This document shows, piece by piece, positions 24,570-33,720 of a DNA stretch of 64,000 nucleotides; positions within the stretch are counted from its first letter, which is position 1, and every line of letters starts with the position of its first letter. Below the pieces are notes generated by a model. That model was not told the origin of the DNA. It saw nothing but the letters and a program-made list of their open reading frames with translations, and searched no databases. This DNA comes from Ruminococcus sp. OA3 (GTDB lineage: Bacteria > Bacillota > Clostridia > Lachnospirales > Lachnospiraceae). A program made the position numbers and the translations under genes. The DNA lies in assembly GCF_022440845.1 (NCBI RefSeq), contig NZ_JAKNTO010000001.1:2232001-2296000 (forward strand), given 5' to 3'.

Positions 24570-25451
24570 ATGAAGTATTTTGAGATAAATGTAAAAAAAT
24601 ATGTTCCCTGCAGATCATTTGACGTTTTCAGGCCGGCGTCTTTGTATTTTCCGAAAGACAATGCGGTTATGTTCATAACGAGAGAATACATGGGATTAGT
24701 AAACGCGCTGGAAACCTGCACAAACTGCCTGGTTTTCTGGCCGGAAGAAGTTGAAGTCCCACCGGAGATCAATGAGAGACATGCCGTCGCAGCGAGTGCA
24801 GATCCCAGAACCGAATACTGCAGGTTTTACAGAGACAATGAGATTACATATTATCCGGAAGTCGAAGAATACAATCTGGTGAATGGGGCCTGTATTTCTC
24901 CAAAAGCTGTGATTGGATCAGAGTGCAGGATTTTTCCGGGTGCTTATATCGGGGGTGAGGTCAGACTGGGGGATCACGTGTATGTGGGCAGTGGAGCCAG
25001 GCTGGTCGGCAGGATAAAGGTCGGAAATCATGTTGTCATTCGCGAAAATGCCGTTATCGGCGCAGACGGATTATCGACGAACCGGGACGAAGAGGGACGT
25101 GCAGTCACGATGCCTCAGTTTGGCGGTGTGGTTATCGAGGATGACGTGCAGATTGGCGCCCTGACAGTGGTTGCAAGAGGTGCAATCGATGATACGGTAC
25201 TGAAGAGAGGCAGCAAAATAGATAACAGTTGCTTCATTTCCCATAACGTGATTCTGGGTGAAGATACATTTGTTGTGGGGGAAAGTATCGTGTTCGGAAG
25301 CGCCACGACAGGGAAACAGGCATATATTTCCGGCAATTGCTGCGTGCGTGACGGTATAAGGATAGGAGAAAAAGCGCTGGTTGGCATGGGCGCCGTCGTT
25401 GTAAAACCAGTCCCGGATGGTGCCGTTGTAAAAGGCAATCCGGCGAGATGA
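24570..25451 (+). CDS. LpxD-like N-acyltransferase (left-handed beta-helix)
   Basis: About 293 residues from ATG 24570 (an upstream TTG 24543 is in frame; the Shine-Dalgarno is weak for either). The N-terminal domain of about 100 residues is followed by hexapeptide repeats (VIGSECRIFPGAYIGGEVRL, GRIKVGNHVVIREN) and a long insertion, DGLSTNRDEEG, as in LpxD-type acyltransferases. This lineage has no lipid A, so it more likely N-acylates a nucleotide amino sugar made by the preceding aminotransferase. The acyl donor is unknown. Confidence 0.8.
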   Translation: MKYFEINVKKYVPCRSFDVFRPASLYFPKDNAVMFITREYMGLVNALETCTNCLVFWPEEVEVPPEINERHAVAASADPRTEYCRFYRDNEITYYPEVEEYNLVNGACISPKAVIGSECRIFPGAYIGGEVRLGDHVYVGSGARLVGRIKVGNHVVIRENAVIGADGLSTNRDEEGRAVTMPQFGGVVIEDDVQIGALTVVARGAIDDTVLKRGSKIDNSCFISHNVILGEDTFVVGESIVFGSATTGKQAYISGNCCVRDGIRIGEKALVGMGAVVVKPVPDGAVVKGNPAR

Positions 25452-25471
25452 GCTGACTGGAGGATACTGTT

Positions 25472-26122
25472 ATGAAAAAGGTTTTAGTAGTTGCTGCTCA
25501 TCCGGACGATGAGCTGCTTGGAGTGGGTGGAACTGTCGCAAGGCACGTCAGTCAGGGTGATGAAGTCATGTCTGTCATCATGTGCGAGGGCGAGTCCCTG
25601 CGCTACAAAAAAGATATGGGACAGAAGACGGCGATCAGCCAGGCGGGAAAGATCCTCGGCGTCAAAGAGATACGACAGATAGGTTTTCCCGACCAGCGGT
25701 TAGATACCGTTACACTGACCGAGATCATTACTCCGCTGGAAAAGATCTCCGATAAGTTCAAGCCGAATATTGTGTACTGCCAGTATGGCGGAGACATTAA
25801 TATGGATCATCAGCTGCTTTTTCAGGCGGCAAATGTGGCCTTTCGGCCTCTGGACGGCTGGATCGAGGACGTATATGCTTTTTATACGGCGAGCAGCACA
25901 GAGTGGGGATTTCCCAGGACCTTTACGCCGGACACCTGGATTGACATCACGGATACACTGGAAAAAAAGATTGCGGCATTCCTGAGTTATCACAGCGAGG
26001 TGAGAGAATATCCGCATCCCAGGTCTGCAAAAGCGTTGGAGCATGCGGCACACTTCTGGGGGAACCAGTGCTCCATGGAAGCGGCTGAGGCGTTTATGAC
26101 GGTGAGAAGTGTTAAGAGGTGA
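25472..26122 (+). CDS. PIG-L family deacetylase
   Basis: A 216-residue LmbE/PIG-L Zn-dependent deacetylase. The Zn-binding AAHPDDELLGVGGT lies at residues 7-20 and a further histidine in MDHQLLFQAA near 111. These enzymes remove N-acetyl groups from amino sugars. It follows an acyltransferase and precedes an ATP-grasp ligase, so deacetylation followed by attachment of a different acyl group is a coherent idea (inference). Shine-Dalgarno ctggagg precedes ATG 25472. Confidence 0.9.
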   Translation: MKKVLVVAAHPDDELLGVGGTVARHVSQGDEVMSVIMCEGESLRYKKDMGQKTAISQAGKILGVKEIRQIGFPDQRLDTVTLTEIITPLEKISDKFKPNIVYCQYGGDINMDHQLLFQAANVAFRPLDGWIEDVYAFYTASSTEWGFPRTFTPDTWIDITDTLEKKIAAFLSYHSEVREYPHPRSAKALEHAAHFWGNQCSMEAAEAFMTVRSVKR

Positions 26123-26129
26123 AGCTGTT

Positions 26130-27320
26130 ATGAAAAAAGTTATGATACTCGGAGCTTCTGCGGGTCAGATGCCGATGATCAGAAAAGTGAAGGAGCTGGG
26201 ATATGAACTGGCGGTCGTAGATTACAATGACAGGGCCGTCGGTATTCCTTATGCAGATAAATTCTACCACGCAAGTACGATTGATACGGATGCGGTCGTG
26301 AGGGCGGCAAAAGATTATAAACCGGACGGTATTACCACGGTTCAGACGGATATGCCGATGCGAGCTGTGGCAGAAGCCTGCAGAGAACTCCATATCCCCG
26401 GAATATCCCCGGAGGCAGCTTTGAACGCAACGGATAAGGAAAAAATGATGGAGGCGTTCAAAAGGGCCGGCGTGAGCAGTCCGTGGTTCTACGCGTTTGC
26501 CCCCGATGATACGGATGCATTCATATTGGGAAAGATACAGTATCCATGTGTTGTGAAACCGGCAGATAATTCCGGAAGCAGAGGGGTATCGCTTGCAGAG
26601 AACGGCCAAGATGCTCTGGGGGCAATTGCGTATGCACGCAGTCATTCCCGGAACGGAAGGATCATAGTCGAAGAATATATGACAGGGCCTGAAGTGAGCG
26701 TCGAGGTGATGATGCTTTCGGGAGAGGCAAATGTGCTGGCTGTGACGGATAAGCTGACAACAGGTGCGCCGCATTTTATAGAGATGGGGCACAGTGAACA
26801 GTCACGGCTCGGCGCTGAGATCACTGAGAAAATAAAAAGACTGGCAAAACAGGCAATGCTTGCCGTTGGGGCAGCTGAAGGCCCGGGACATGTCGAGATC
26901 ATCGTGACATCGAAGGGAGCAAAGGTGGTGGAGCTGGGAGCACGGCTCGGCGGGGATTTTATTACCACAGACCTGGTTCCGCTGGCTACGGGAGTTGATT
27001 TTCTGAAAGCGGTGATTCAGGTGGCCTGCGGAGAGAGACCCGATATGACGCCTAAATTCCACAGGGGAAGTGCGATTCGGTTCATTCCTGCCGGGGAGGG
27101 AATCATCAGGGGTATCGAGGGCATGGACGAAGCCGCGAAGATTCCCGGCATCATGAAGGTTGAATGTCTGCGGACTATTGGTGACAGAATCCCTCCGCTG
27201 ACCAGCAGTCTGGACAGGGCGGGCTACGTGATCGCTCAGGCGGACAACCCGGAACAGGCAGAGACACTGTGCGATCAGGCGGTTAAAAAAATCAAGTTTA
27301 TTGTGGGGGAGGAACTCTGA
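26130..27320 (+). CDS. ATP-grasp ligase
   Basis: About 396 residues from ATG 26130 (Shine-Dalgarno agaggtga; it overlaps nothing). The PurK/CarB-like Rossmann opening is KKVMILGASAGQMPMIRKV, the ATP-binding loop YPCVVKPADNSGSRGV lies near residue 137, EEYMTGPEVSVEVMM near 181, and the metal-binding end VELGARLGGDFITTDLVPLA near 268. It probably joins a carboxylate to an amine on a sugar or small precursor. It is one of three ATP-grasp genes in the two operons, two of them in operon 2. Confidence 0.88.
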   Translation: MKKVMILGASAGQMPMIRKVKELGYELAVVDYNDRAVGIPYADKFYHASTIDTDAVVRAAKDYKPDGITTVQTDMPMRAVAEACRELHIPGISPEAALNATDKEKMMEAFKRAGVSSPWFYAFAPDDTDAFILGKIQYPCVVKPADNSGSRGVSLAENGQDALGAIAYARSHSRNGRIIVEEYMTGPEVSVEVMMLSGEANVLAVTDKLTTGAPHFIEMGHSEQSRLGAEITEKIKRLAKQAMLAVGAAEGPGHVEIIVTSKGAKVVELGARLGGDFITTDLVPLATGVDFLKAVIQVACGERPDMTPKFHRGSAIRFIPAGEGIIRGIEGMDEAAKIPGIMKVECLRTIGDRIPPLTSSLDRAGYVIAQADNPEQAETLCDQAVKKIKFIVGEEL

Positions 27321-27321
27321 C

Positions 27322-27939
27322 GTGTACCAACGTTATTTGAAGCGGTTGTTTGACATCATTATTGGTATTGCTGCATTTCCGTTTGTATGTGTAATTACGA
27401 TAATTGTGGCGCCATTCATATACCTGGAAGACCGAGGATGTGTTTTTTACAGAGCAAAAAGAAGAGGGCTTAACGGAAGAGTTTTCGTAATGTATAAATA
27501 CAGATCCATGAAAATGAACGCCCCTGACATACGAAACAAAGACAATTCCACTTACAATTCGCCAAAGGACCCGAGAATAACAAAAGTAGGAAGCGTTCTG
27601 CGCAAGACATCCATCGATGAGATACCTCAGTTTTTAAATGTCTTAAAAGGCAATATGAGCGTTGTCGGGCCTCGCCCGGTGACCACGGACAGACCGCTTT
27701 CGGATTATGATGAAAAGAGACGGGTGAGACTTACCGTCAGACCGGGGATAACGGGGTATACACAGGCATATTTTCGAAATTCTGTTTCTCAGGAAGAGAA
27801 ATTACAAAAAGATGCCGATTATGCCAGGCGGGTCACGTTTATTGGTGATGTGAAAATACTAATCAAAACAGTTGAGACAGTTTTACTGAGAAAAAATATT
27901 TATATGAACGTTGACGATCCAAAGCAATGGAGAACTTAA
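27322..27939 (+). CDS. Phosphoglycosyl transferase (bacterial sugar transferase)
   Basis: 205 residues from GTG 27322 (GGGGGAGG upstream). It is a monotopic PGT with N-terminal YQRYLKRLFDIIIGIAAFPF followed by the hydrophobic helix, then GCVFYRAKRRGLNGRVF, YKYRSMK and the signature TSIDEIPQFLNVLKGNMSVVGPRP. It loads the first sugar-phosphate on undecaprenyl phosphate for operon 2. At about 200 residues it is the minimal PglC-like form and clearly different from the operon 1 enzyme, so the two repeat units probably begin with different sugars. Its start lies one base after the preceding stop. Confidence 0.93.
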   Translation: MYQRYLKRLFDIIIGIAAFPFVCVITIIVAPFIYLEDRGCVFYRAKRRGLNGRVFVMYKYRSMKMNAPDIRNKDNSTYNSPKDPRITKVGSVLRKTSIDEIPQFLNVLKGNMSVVGPRPVTTDRPLSDYDEKRRVRLTVRPGITGYTQAYFRNSVSQEEKLQKDADYARRVTFIGDVKILIKTVETVLLRKNIYMNVDDPKQWRT

Positions 27940-27950
27940 GGAGAAAGAGT

Positions 27951-29153
27951 ATGAATGTAGCAGGTAAGAGGCTGCTGATCCTGGGTGCAGGCCGTGGACA
28001 GGTGGGACTTTATAAGGCGGCAAGGGAGATGGGAATTACAGCCATAGCAGGGACAATGCCAGGTGACAATCTTCCGGGTATTTTTCGGGCCGACGAAATC
28101 AAATATATGAATATCGCTGAACCGGATGAGGTTGTGGAAAAAGCCAGGGAGCTTGAGTTAGACGGTGTTGCAACCTGTTGTCTGGATACCGGTATTTCTG
28201 CTCTGGGAAAAACCTGTGACACATTAAATCTGACGGGCATTGGGGAAAATGCTGCGATCATGTGCAATGACAAATCTAAGATGAAGAAGGCTTTTATGGA
28301 AAACGGAGTCAGCACGGCACAGTATTTTGAAATTTCCAGTGATCAGGAACTGGAAGATGCTCTGAAAAAAATTCATCTTCCTGTTATTATCAAGGCGACA
28401 GATCTTCAGGGGAGCAACGGCATCTATATTTCCAAAACAAGGGAAGCGGCTTTAGAGGGATTTCATTCCGCGATGAAATTGACGAAACGTTCATACTGTA
28501 TCGTTGAAGAATTCATTGAAGGCTGGGAGTTTGGTGCACAGGCGTTTGTTTACCAGGGGGAGGTACTGTTTGTAATGCCCCACGGAGATGAGACATTCAT
28601 GAGCCATACAGCTGTTCCGGTTGGACATTATGTTCCACTTGAATGCGACGAGAATGTTTACAGGCAGACAGAGGATGTGGTCAGGAAGGCGATCAGGGCA
28701 ATTGGTCTGAACAACTGTGCGGTCAATGTGGATCTGATATTGAAGGACAACAAAGTATATATGATCGAGCTTACAGGACGGGTGGGTGCGAACTGTCTGC
28801 CGGAGCTTGTTGAGATCAATTACGGTGTTGAATACTATAAGATGATTGCTGCTATGGCCGTTGGGGCTGATCCATTAGAATACTGGGAAATGAGAAACCC
28901 TGTGAGAACCGCAGGGCTTGCAAAAATGCTGTTTTCCACTGAAAAGAAGGGGACTTTAAAGGACATCTGTTATACAGGCCAGATGAGTGATGACATTGTA
29001 GAGATAACTTTCTTCAGGAAGCCGGGGGATGATATCCGGGTGTTTGAAAATTCCAATGATTGTGTAGGACAGATTATTGTGAAAGGCAAAACGATGAATG
29101 ACTGTAAAAGAAAATCAAATGAGATTATTGAAAAAATAAGGATAGATGTCTGA
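27951..29153 (+). CDS. ATP-grasp ligase
   Basis: About 400 residues from ATG 27951 (Shine-Dalgarno aaggaga). The opening GKRLLILGAGRGQVGLYKAA is followed by LPVIIKATDLQGSNGIYISK near residue 142, EEFIEGWEFGAQAFVY near 184 and MIELTGRVGANCLPELVEIN near 269. It belongs to the same broad group as the gene at 26130 but is distinct in sequence. Its separation from that gene by the phosphoglycosyl transferase suggests two different amide-forming steps, not a recent duplication. Confidence 0.88.
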   Translation: MNVAGKRLLILGAGRGQVGLYKAAREMGITAIAGTMPGDNLPGIFRADEIKYMNIAEPDEVVEKARELELDGVATCCLDTGISALGKTCDTLNLTGIGENAAIMCNDKSKMKKAFMENGVSTAQYFEISSDQELEDALKKIHLPVIIKATDLQGSNGIYISKTREAALEGFHSAMKLTKRSYCIVEEFIEGWEFGAQAFVYQGEVLFVMPHGDETFMSHTAVPVGHYVPLECDENVYRQTEDVVRKAIRAIGLNNCAVNVDLILKDNKVYMIELTGRVGANCLPELVEINYGVEYYKMIAAMAVGADPLEYWEMRNPVRTAGLAKMLFSTEKKGTLKDICYTGQMSDDIVEITFFRKPGDDIRVFENSNDCVGQIIVKGKTMNDCKRKSNEIIEKIRIDV

Positions 29154-29184
29154 ATTTAGAGTTCAGTCTCAGAAGGAGAAATAA

Positions 29185-30450
29185 TTGAAAACGTTATGCC
29201 TGTTTACGAATGCCTTTCCATATGGAAACTGGGAACCTTATCTGGAAACAGAAATAAAATTTTATAATGAGTTTGATAAAGTATGGATTTTTGCATTGCA
29301 GATTCGCGAAGAACATAAAAATGTCAGGAGATCTGTGGGAAAAAACGTGAGTGTTATTCCGGTATGGTATGCCTCCAGGCTCACATATCTGATAAATGCG
29401 CTGCGAGCGGTATTTGACGCTGACTTTTATAAAGAATTCCTGCGTCTTGTTAAACGCAGGCGTTTTTGTATCAGGAATTTAATCAATCTGTTTGTTTTCT
29501 TTAGCCGGGCGTATTATGAAGCAGGTATTATTGAAAAGAAAATGAAAAATCAAAAACTGGTTGGAGAGGTTGTTTTTTATTCCTACAGGTTTGAATATCA
29601 GCCGTACGTAGCAATGATTCTGAGAAAAAAGTGGAACTTGAACTGCAGGATTGTCGCCAGGGCACACAGATATGATCTATATGAAGAAGAACACCGCGGT
29701 GCATATATCCCAATGCGACAAGAAATCCTTGATGAGATAGATTTTGTATACCCCTGTTCTGATGATGGAACTGATTATATTCTAAATGGTTATCCCGAAT
29801 ATAAAAACAAGGTGGCTACAAAATTTCTGGGTACATTGGACCGCGGTATAAAGGAATATGAGTGGAAAGATTTTCCATATGAGATTGTAACCTGCTCCAA
29901 TGTGGTAAAGGTAAAACGTCTGGATAAGTTAATCCGCGCCATGTCTTTGATCAGAGATGTGGAAATTAAATGGACTCATTATGGAGATGGACTGCTAATG
30001 GAGGATATCAAAGCGCTTGCAGAAAAAATGCTTGGCGCTAACGTTACATATGAATTTAAGGGAAATGTCGATAATACGGCACTGCTTGAAGATTATATGA
30101 CAGAAAATTATTATTTGTTCTTAAACGTCAGTTCATCAGAGGGTATTCCCGTATCAATCATGGAATCATCTTCAGTGGGCATACCGTGTATTGCCACTGA
30201 TGTCGGCGGGACCAGAGAAATAATTACTGATGGTGTCAATGGTATTCTTTTAAGTGCGGATGTTTCGGACCAGGAACTGGCGGATCGGATTACGAGGTTT
30301 TGCAGGCTGGACAGGTATCAGTATCTGCGATTCCGCAAAGAGGCAAGAAGATTGTGGGATGATAAGTATAATGCAGAGAAGAATTATCTGAGGTTTACCA
30401 ACGAATTATTCTGGCAGGGGAGTAACAAACAGATCGATAGTAAGAGGTGA
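29185..30450 (+). CDS. GT4-type glycosyltransferase
   Basis: A 421-residue GT-B retaining glycosyltransferase. The N-terminal LCLFTNAFPYGNWEPYLETE and the C-terminal nucleotide-sugar-binding part with TCSNVVKVKRLDKLIRAM near residue 235 and SSEGIPVSIMESSSVGIPC near 315, including the E-x7-E region, are typical. The TTG start at 29185 has AAGGAGA spaced seven to eight bases upstream. It overlaps the polymerase gene by four bases. It is the only clear glycosyltransferase besides the initiating enzyme in operon 2, suggesting a short repeat unit or extra transferases elsewhere. Confidence 0.9.
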   Translation: MKTLCLFTNAFPYGNWEPYLETEIKFYNEFDKVWIFALQIREEHKNVRRSVGKNVSVIPVWYASRLTYLINALRAVFDADFYKEFLRLVKRRRFCIRNLINLFVFFSRAYYEAGIIEKKMKNQKLVGEVVFYSYRFEYQPYVAMILRKKWNLNCRIVARAHRYDLYEEEHRGAYIPMRQEILDEIDFVYPCSDDGTDYILNGYPEYKNKVATKFLGTLDRGIKEYEWKDFPYEIVTCSNVVKVKRLDKLIRAMSLIRDVEIKWTHYGDGLLMEDIKALAEKMLGANVTYEFKGNVDNTALLEDYMTENYYLFLNVSSSEGIPVSIMESSSVGIPCIATDVGGTREIITDGVNGILLSADVSDQELADRITRFCRLDRYQYLRFRKEARRLWDDKYNAEKNYLRFTNELFWQGSNKQIDSKR

Positions 30451-31883
30451 AAGGTTTGCGTGTGAATATCAAATCGTTATATGGACTATTGGCAATAGCT
30501 GTGATGTTGATTGCCGGTTTGCTGACAAATGTCGAAGGCTGGTTTTTGCTTGTTTTGTCTGCCTGGCTGTTTTTACTGTTCTATGCATATCATCATATCA
30601 AAGACCGGAGTATGCTGTTTGTTTTCTTAATTGCTTTTTTTGTTTTTCTGTTGGGAAGGGATTTTCTGCAGCAATTCATAGATTATAAAACAGAAAGTTT
30701 TCCAGAGGATGTGCAGGCACATGCTTACATTTCCTATTTTGTAACGTTACTGACTCTTGGTTTAGGTTATCATATATTCACCAAATATGGAAAAAAACGC
30801 AGAAAGCGAAACGTAGATTATGTGAATAATACTGAGAAGGTTGCGTTAATAAAAAAAATAAGTCTGTATGTTTATTATTTTTCGTGGGTGTTTGCAGTCG
30901 TATCTGAGATTGCAGTTGGAAGTTTTGTAGCTGCAAGAGGGGTTACGGATTATTATACGGATTTTTCCGAGTATCTGACCGGAAACACCATATTATATGT
31001 TATCAGTAAAATTGAATTGATTATGCCCGTTGCGTGGAATATCTATCTTGCAACACGGCCAAATAAAAAGCAGATAAAGTGTCCGCTCATCTTCTATGTA
31101 GTTTATCTCGTGATATCCCTGGGCAGCGGACAGCGCTCTACAGCGATGCTGGGAATTCTGTTTTTGTTTGTGTATTTTGTATATCGCCAGGGGCTTAATC
31201 CAGATGAGTCCTGGATCACAAAAAAAATGGTGATAACCGGAGTCATAGCTGTTCCACTATTAGCGGTATTTGCATCGGGCTATAGCATCTGGCGTGAAGG
31301 AGGGGAGATATCCGGAATCAGATTTATGGATGGATTTATCAACTTCTTTTACGATCAGGGTGTTACCGGCAATGTCATGAAGAGAGCTTACATGTACAGT
31401 GATAAAATTCCGTCAGATCAGACATATATTTTGGAGTTCCTGCACAGCGGAATTTTTGCGCGGCTGTTTGGTATCAAAGTGTATCACGGAAATACGGTTG
31501 AACATGCATTATACGGAGGAAGCTTTACGCATGCGCTGGGTTATACCGTGATGGGAGATGCGTATTTATCAGGCAGGGGGACGGGCAGCTGTTATATTGC
31601 TGAGTTATATCAGGATTTTGGTTATACAGGTATTATACTGGGAAATGTTCTCTATTCTCTTTTGATTGCAAGGATTGCAAACAGAAATAAGGATGAGAGG
31701 GTGTTATCGACCGCTATTCGTTTCATAATCATCACTCAATTACTGTGGGCTATACGAGGCAGTTACACTGGATTTATCACACAGCTTTTTGCACCCACAA
31801 CTTTAGTTACTATTATTTTTGTGTTTGTTTCAGCACAGCTTCTGTTAAATAAAAAACTAAAAGGTTTGACACCTGGGGCGTGA
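30447..31883 (+). CDS. Oligosaccharide repeat-unit polymerase (Wzy-like)
   Basis: A 478-residue multi-pass protein with about ten to twelve hydrophobic segments. A charged loop near residues 280-375 contains WREGGEISGIRFMDGFINF and YHGNTVEHALYGGSF, the region expected to act in polymerisation. It begins GTG 30447 in a GTGA overlap with the glycosyltransferase stop. It is unrelated at sight to the operon 1 polymerase, so the two operons make different polymers. Confidence 0.82.
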   Translation: MKGLRVNIKSLYGLLAIAVMLIAGLLTNVEGWFLLVLSAWLFLLFYAYHHIKDRSMLFVFLIAFFVFLLGRDFLQQFIDYKTESFPEDVQAHAYISYFVTLLTLGLGYHIFTKYGKKRRKRNVDYVNNTEKVALIKKISLYVYYFSWVFAVVSEIAVGSFVAARGVTDYYTDFSEYLTGNTILYVISKIELIMPVAWNIYLATRPNKKQIKCPLIFYVVYLVISLGSGQRSTAMLGILFLFVYFVYRQGLNPDESWITKKMVITGVIAVPLLAVFASGYSIWREGGEISGIRFMDGFINFFYDQGVTGNVMKRAYMYSDKIPSDQTYILEFLHSGIFARLFGIKVYHGNTVEHALYGGSFTHALGYTVMGDAYLSGRGTGSCYIAELYQDFGYTGIILGNVLYSLLIARIANRNKDERVLSTAIRFIIITQLLWAIRGSYTGFITQLFAPTTLVTIIFVFVSAQLLLNKKLKGLTPGA

Positions 31884-31893
31884 GGTATCATGA

Positions 31894-33342
31894 ATGACAA
31901 AAGATAATACGATTCAAAAGTCAATGGGTTGGTCTCTTTCTTCAGAGGTGGCTGTTAAATTTGTTGTTCCGGTAACAAACATGATTCTGGCTCGGGTGCT
32001 CACTCCGGATGCATTCGGTGTGGTAGCAGTCTGCAATATGCTGGTTAGCTTTGTCGACTTAATTACAGATGCCGGTTTTGGCAAGTACCTTGTACAGCAT
32101 GATTTTGAAAGTGAAGAAGAAAAAGGTCAGTATGCAGACGTATCATTTTGGACCAATCTTGGCATCTCTGTACTGATGACAGTGCTGATTATTCTGTTCC
32201 GGTTCCCGATCGCTTCATTTTTGGGACATAGAGATTACGGCAACGTTATAGCAATAGCCAGTGTACAATTGATAATTACATCGGTCTCCAGCATTCAAAC
32301 GGCGATTTTCAGGAGAGAATTTGAGTTTAAAAAGTTATTTGTCGCCAGGATTTCAGTTGCGGCAGCCCCTTTAATGATTACAGTGCCACTGGCACTCATA
32401 TTGCGCTCGTTTTGGGCACTGATCATCGGAAATATTTCTGGTGCATTGGTGAATGCGATGGTGCTGACAGCGTTTTCTAAATGGAGGCCAGGTTTTTTTT
32501 ACAAGGTAACGATTCTAAAAAGAATGTTTAATTATAGTTTCTGGTCCTTATGTGAAGCGCTTGCAAACTGGACGATTTTCTGGGTGGATACGTTCATTGT
32601 CGGGAGTGTGTTTTCAGAATACCAGCTAGGGCTCTATAAAAATTCCACCAACATGGTTCAGTCTATTATGGGAATGATATCTGCATCCATGAGCCCTGTT
32701 CTGCTGTCCACATTGTCGCGTCTGAAAAATTCAAAAGAAAAATACAGTGATGCGTTTCTCAATATTTACAATCTGATACTCTATCTTATATTGCCTATGG
32801 GAGCAGGCCTTTTCCTATATAGAGATACTGCAACACTTCTCTTGTTCGGCAGTCAATGGTCGGAAGCAGCCAATATAGTGGGAGCATGGGGATTAATGAT
32901 GCTGTGCAGCGTAACGTTTTACAGTTTTCCGGCTGAACTGTATAAATCCAAAGGAATACCCCAGGTATTATTTTTGTTTCAAATGCTTTACCTGGTCATA
33001 CTGATTCCAGTCTGTATCGTGAGTGCAGGGTATGGCTTTTGGATCATGGTCTATGCAAGGTGCCTGTGTGTTCTGTGGCAGGTGTTTATAAGCGTAATCT
33101 TCATGAAAAAGTATATAGGGATGGCACTCAATAAATTTTTCGTAACATTTATTACGCCATGTCTGGCAACGGGCTGTATGGTCATAGGTTCAGTTTTCAT
33201 GAAGACATTTTTGAGGGGAACACCGGGCGATATAATTGCGATCTTCATTTGCACGATAATTTACACTGCGTTTCTCGCAATTTTTGCAAGGCGGCAGATA
33301 ACCAGGAGTATCAGCGGTATGAGAGATAACAATTTGAAATAA
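31894..33342 (+). CDS. Polysaccharide flippase (Wzx, MATE-like)
   Basis: A 482-residue protein with about 14 hydrophobic segments. It opens SMGWSLSSEVAVKFVVPVTN, with RVLTPDAFGVVAVCNMLVSF near residue 32, as in the polysaccharide-export flippase family. It moves the lipid-linked repeat unit of operon 2 outward. It is the last gene of operon 2. No strong intrinsic terminator follows; only a bulged hairpin at 33464-33508 is seen. Confidence 0.9.
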   Translation: MTKDNTIQKSMGWSLSSEVAVKFVVPVTNMILARVLTPDAFGVVAVCNMLVSFVDLITDAGFGKYLVQHDFESEEEKGQYADVSFWTNLGISVLMTVLIILFRFPIASFLGHRDYGNVIAIASVQLIITSVSSIQTAIFRREFEFKKLFVARISVAAAPLMITVPLALILRSFWALIIGNISGALVNAMVLTAFSKWRPGFFYKVTILKRMFNYSFWSLCEALANWTIFWVDTFIVGSVFSEYQLGLYKNSTNMVQSIMGMISASMSPVLLSTLSRLKNSKEKYSDAFLNIYNLILYLILPMGAGLFLYRDTATLLLFGSQWSEAANIVGAWGLMMLCSVTFYSFPAELYKSKGIPQVLFLFQMLYLVILIPVCIVSAGYGFWIMVYARCLCVLWQVFISVIFMKKYIGMALNKFFVTFITPCLATGCMVIGSVFMKTFLRGTPGDIIAIFICTIIYTAFLAIFARRQITRSISGMRDNNLK

Positions 33343-33463
33343 ATGAATGTCAGTTTAAGTATTCATCACGGTCAACAAATCATTTTCTTCACAAAATTCA
33401 GCTCTGCAATCCCGATGAGATTCCATTTGAGGTTATGAATGCCGGATTGAAATTTTCATGTGA

Positions 33464-33508
33464 GGTTTAATTTGCGTAGCTATGTATGTTATACTGCATA
33501 ATTAAACC
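33464..33508. other. Hairpin after operon 2
   Basis: GGTTTAATT pairs with AATTAAACC, and after a one-base bulge TGC pairs with GCA, around a loop of about 20 bases. There is no T-run on either strand, so it is a weak terminator candidate or an RNA-processing site. The rest of 33343-33537 shows nothing recognisable. Confidence 0.35.
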
Positions 33509-33537
33509 CCAATCTGCAAAATTATCCGTTCCATTTC

Positions 33538-33566
33538 TTGACATGCCACTTATTTTCCACTATAGT
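33538..33566 (+). promoter_or_regulatory. Promoter of glmM-glmS
   Basis: A consensus TTGACA (33538-33543), 17-bp spacer and TATAGT (33561-33566), giving a start near 33573. The leader to glmM is therefore about 150 bases. It contains a nested hairpin around 33650-33687 (GAAAG/CTTTC and GGGAT/ATCCC arms) and a second one around 33692-33708 (GCCGCA/TGCGGC). No glmS-ribozyme core motif is visible in it. Confidence 0.8.
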
Positions 33567-33720
33567 GTAAAATGGATAAAATGAAATTAATATATCCGGG
33601 ATTTTAAGTTGATTGCCTTTGAAACAAGGGTTATTTACACGGAAAGAAGGGGATAAGGTTGAAAGAAAACTTTCACCCATCCCTGATTTGAGCCGCAGCA
33701 AGTGCGGCAGGGGAGGTAAA

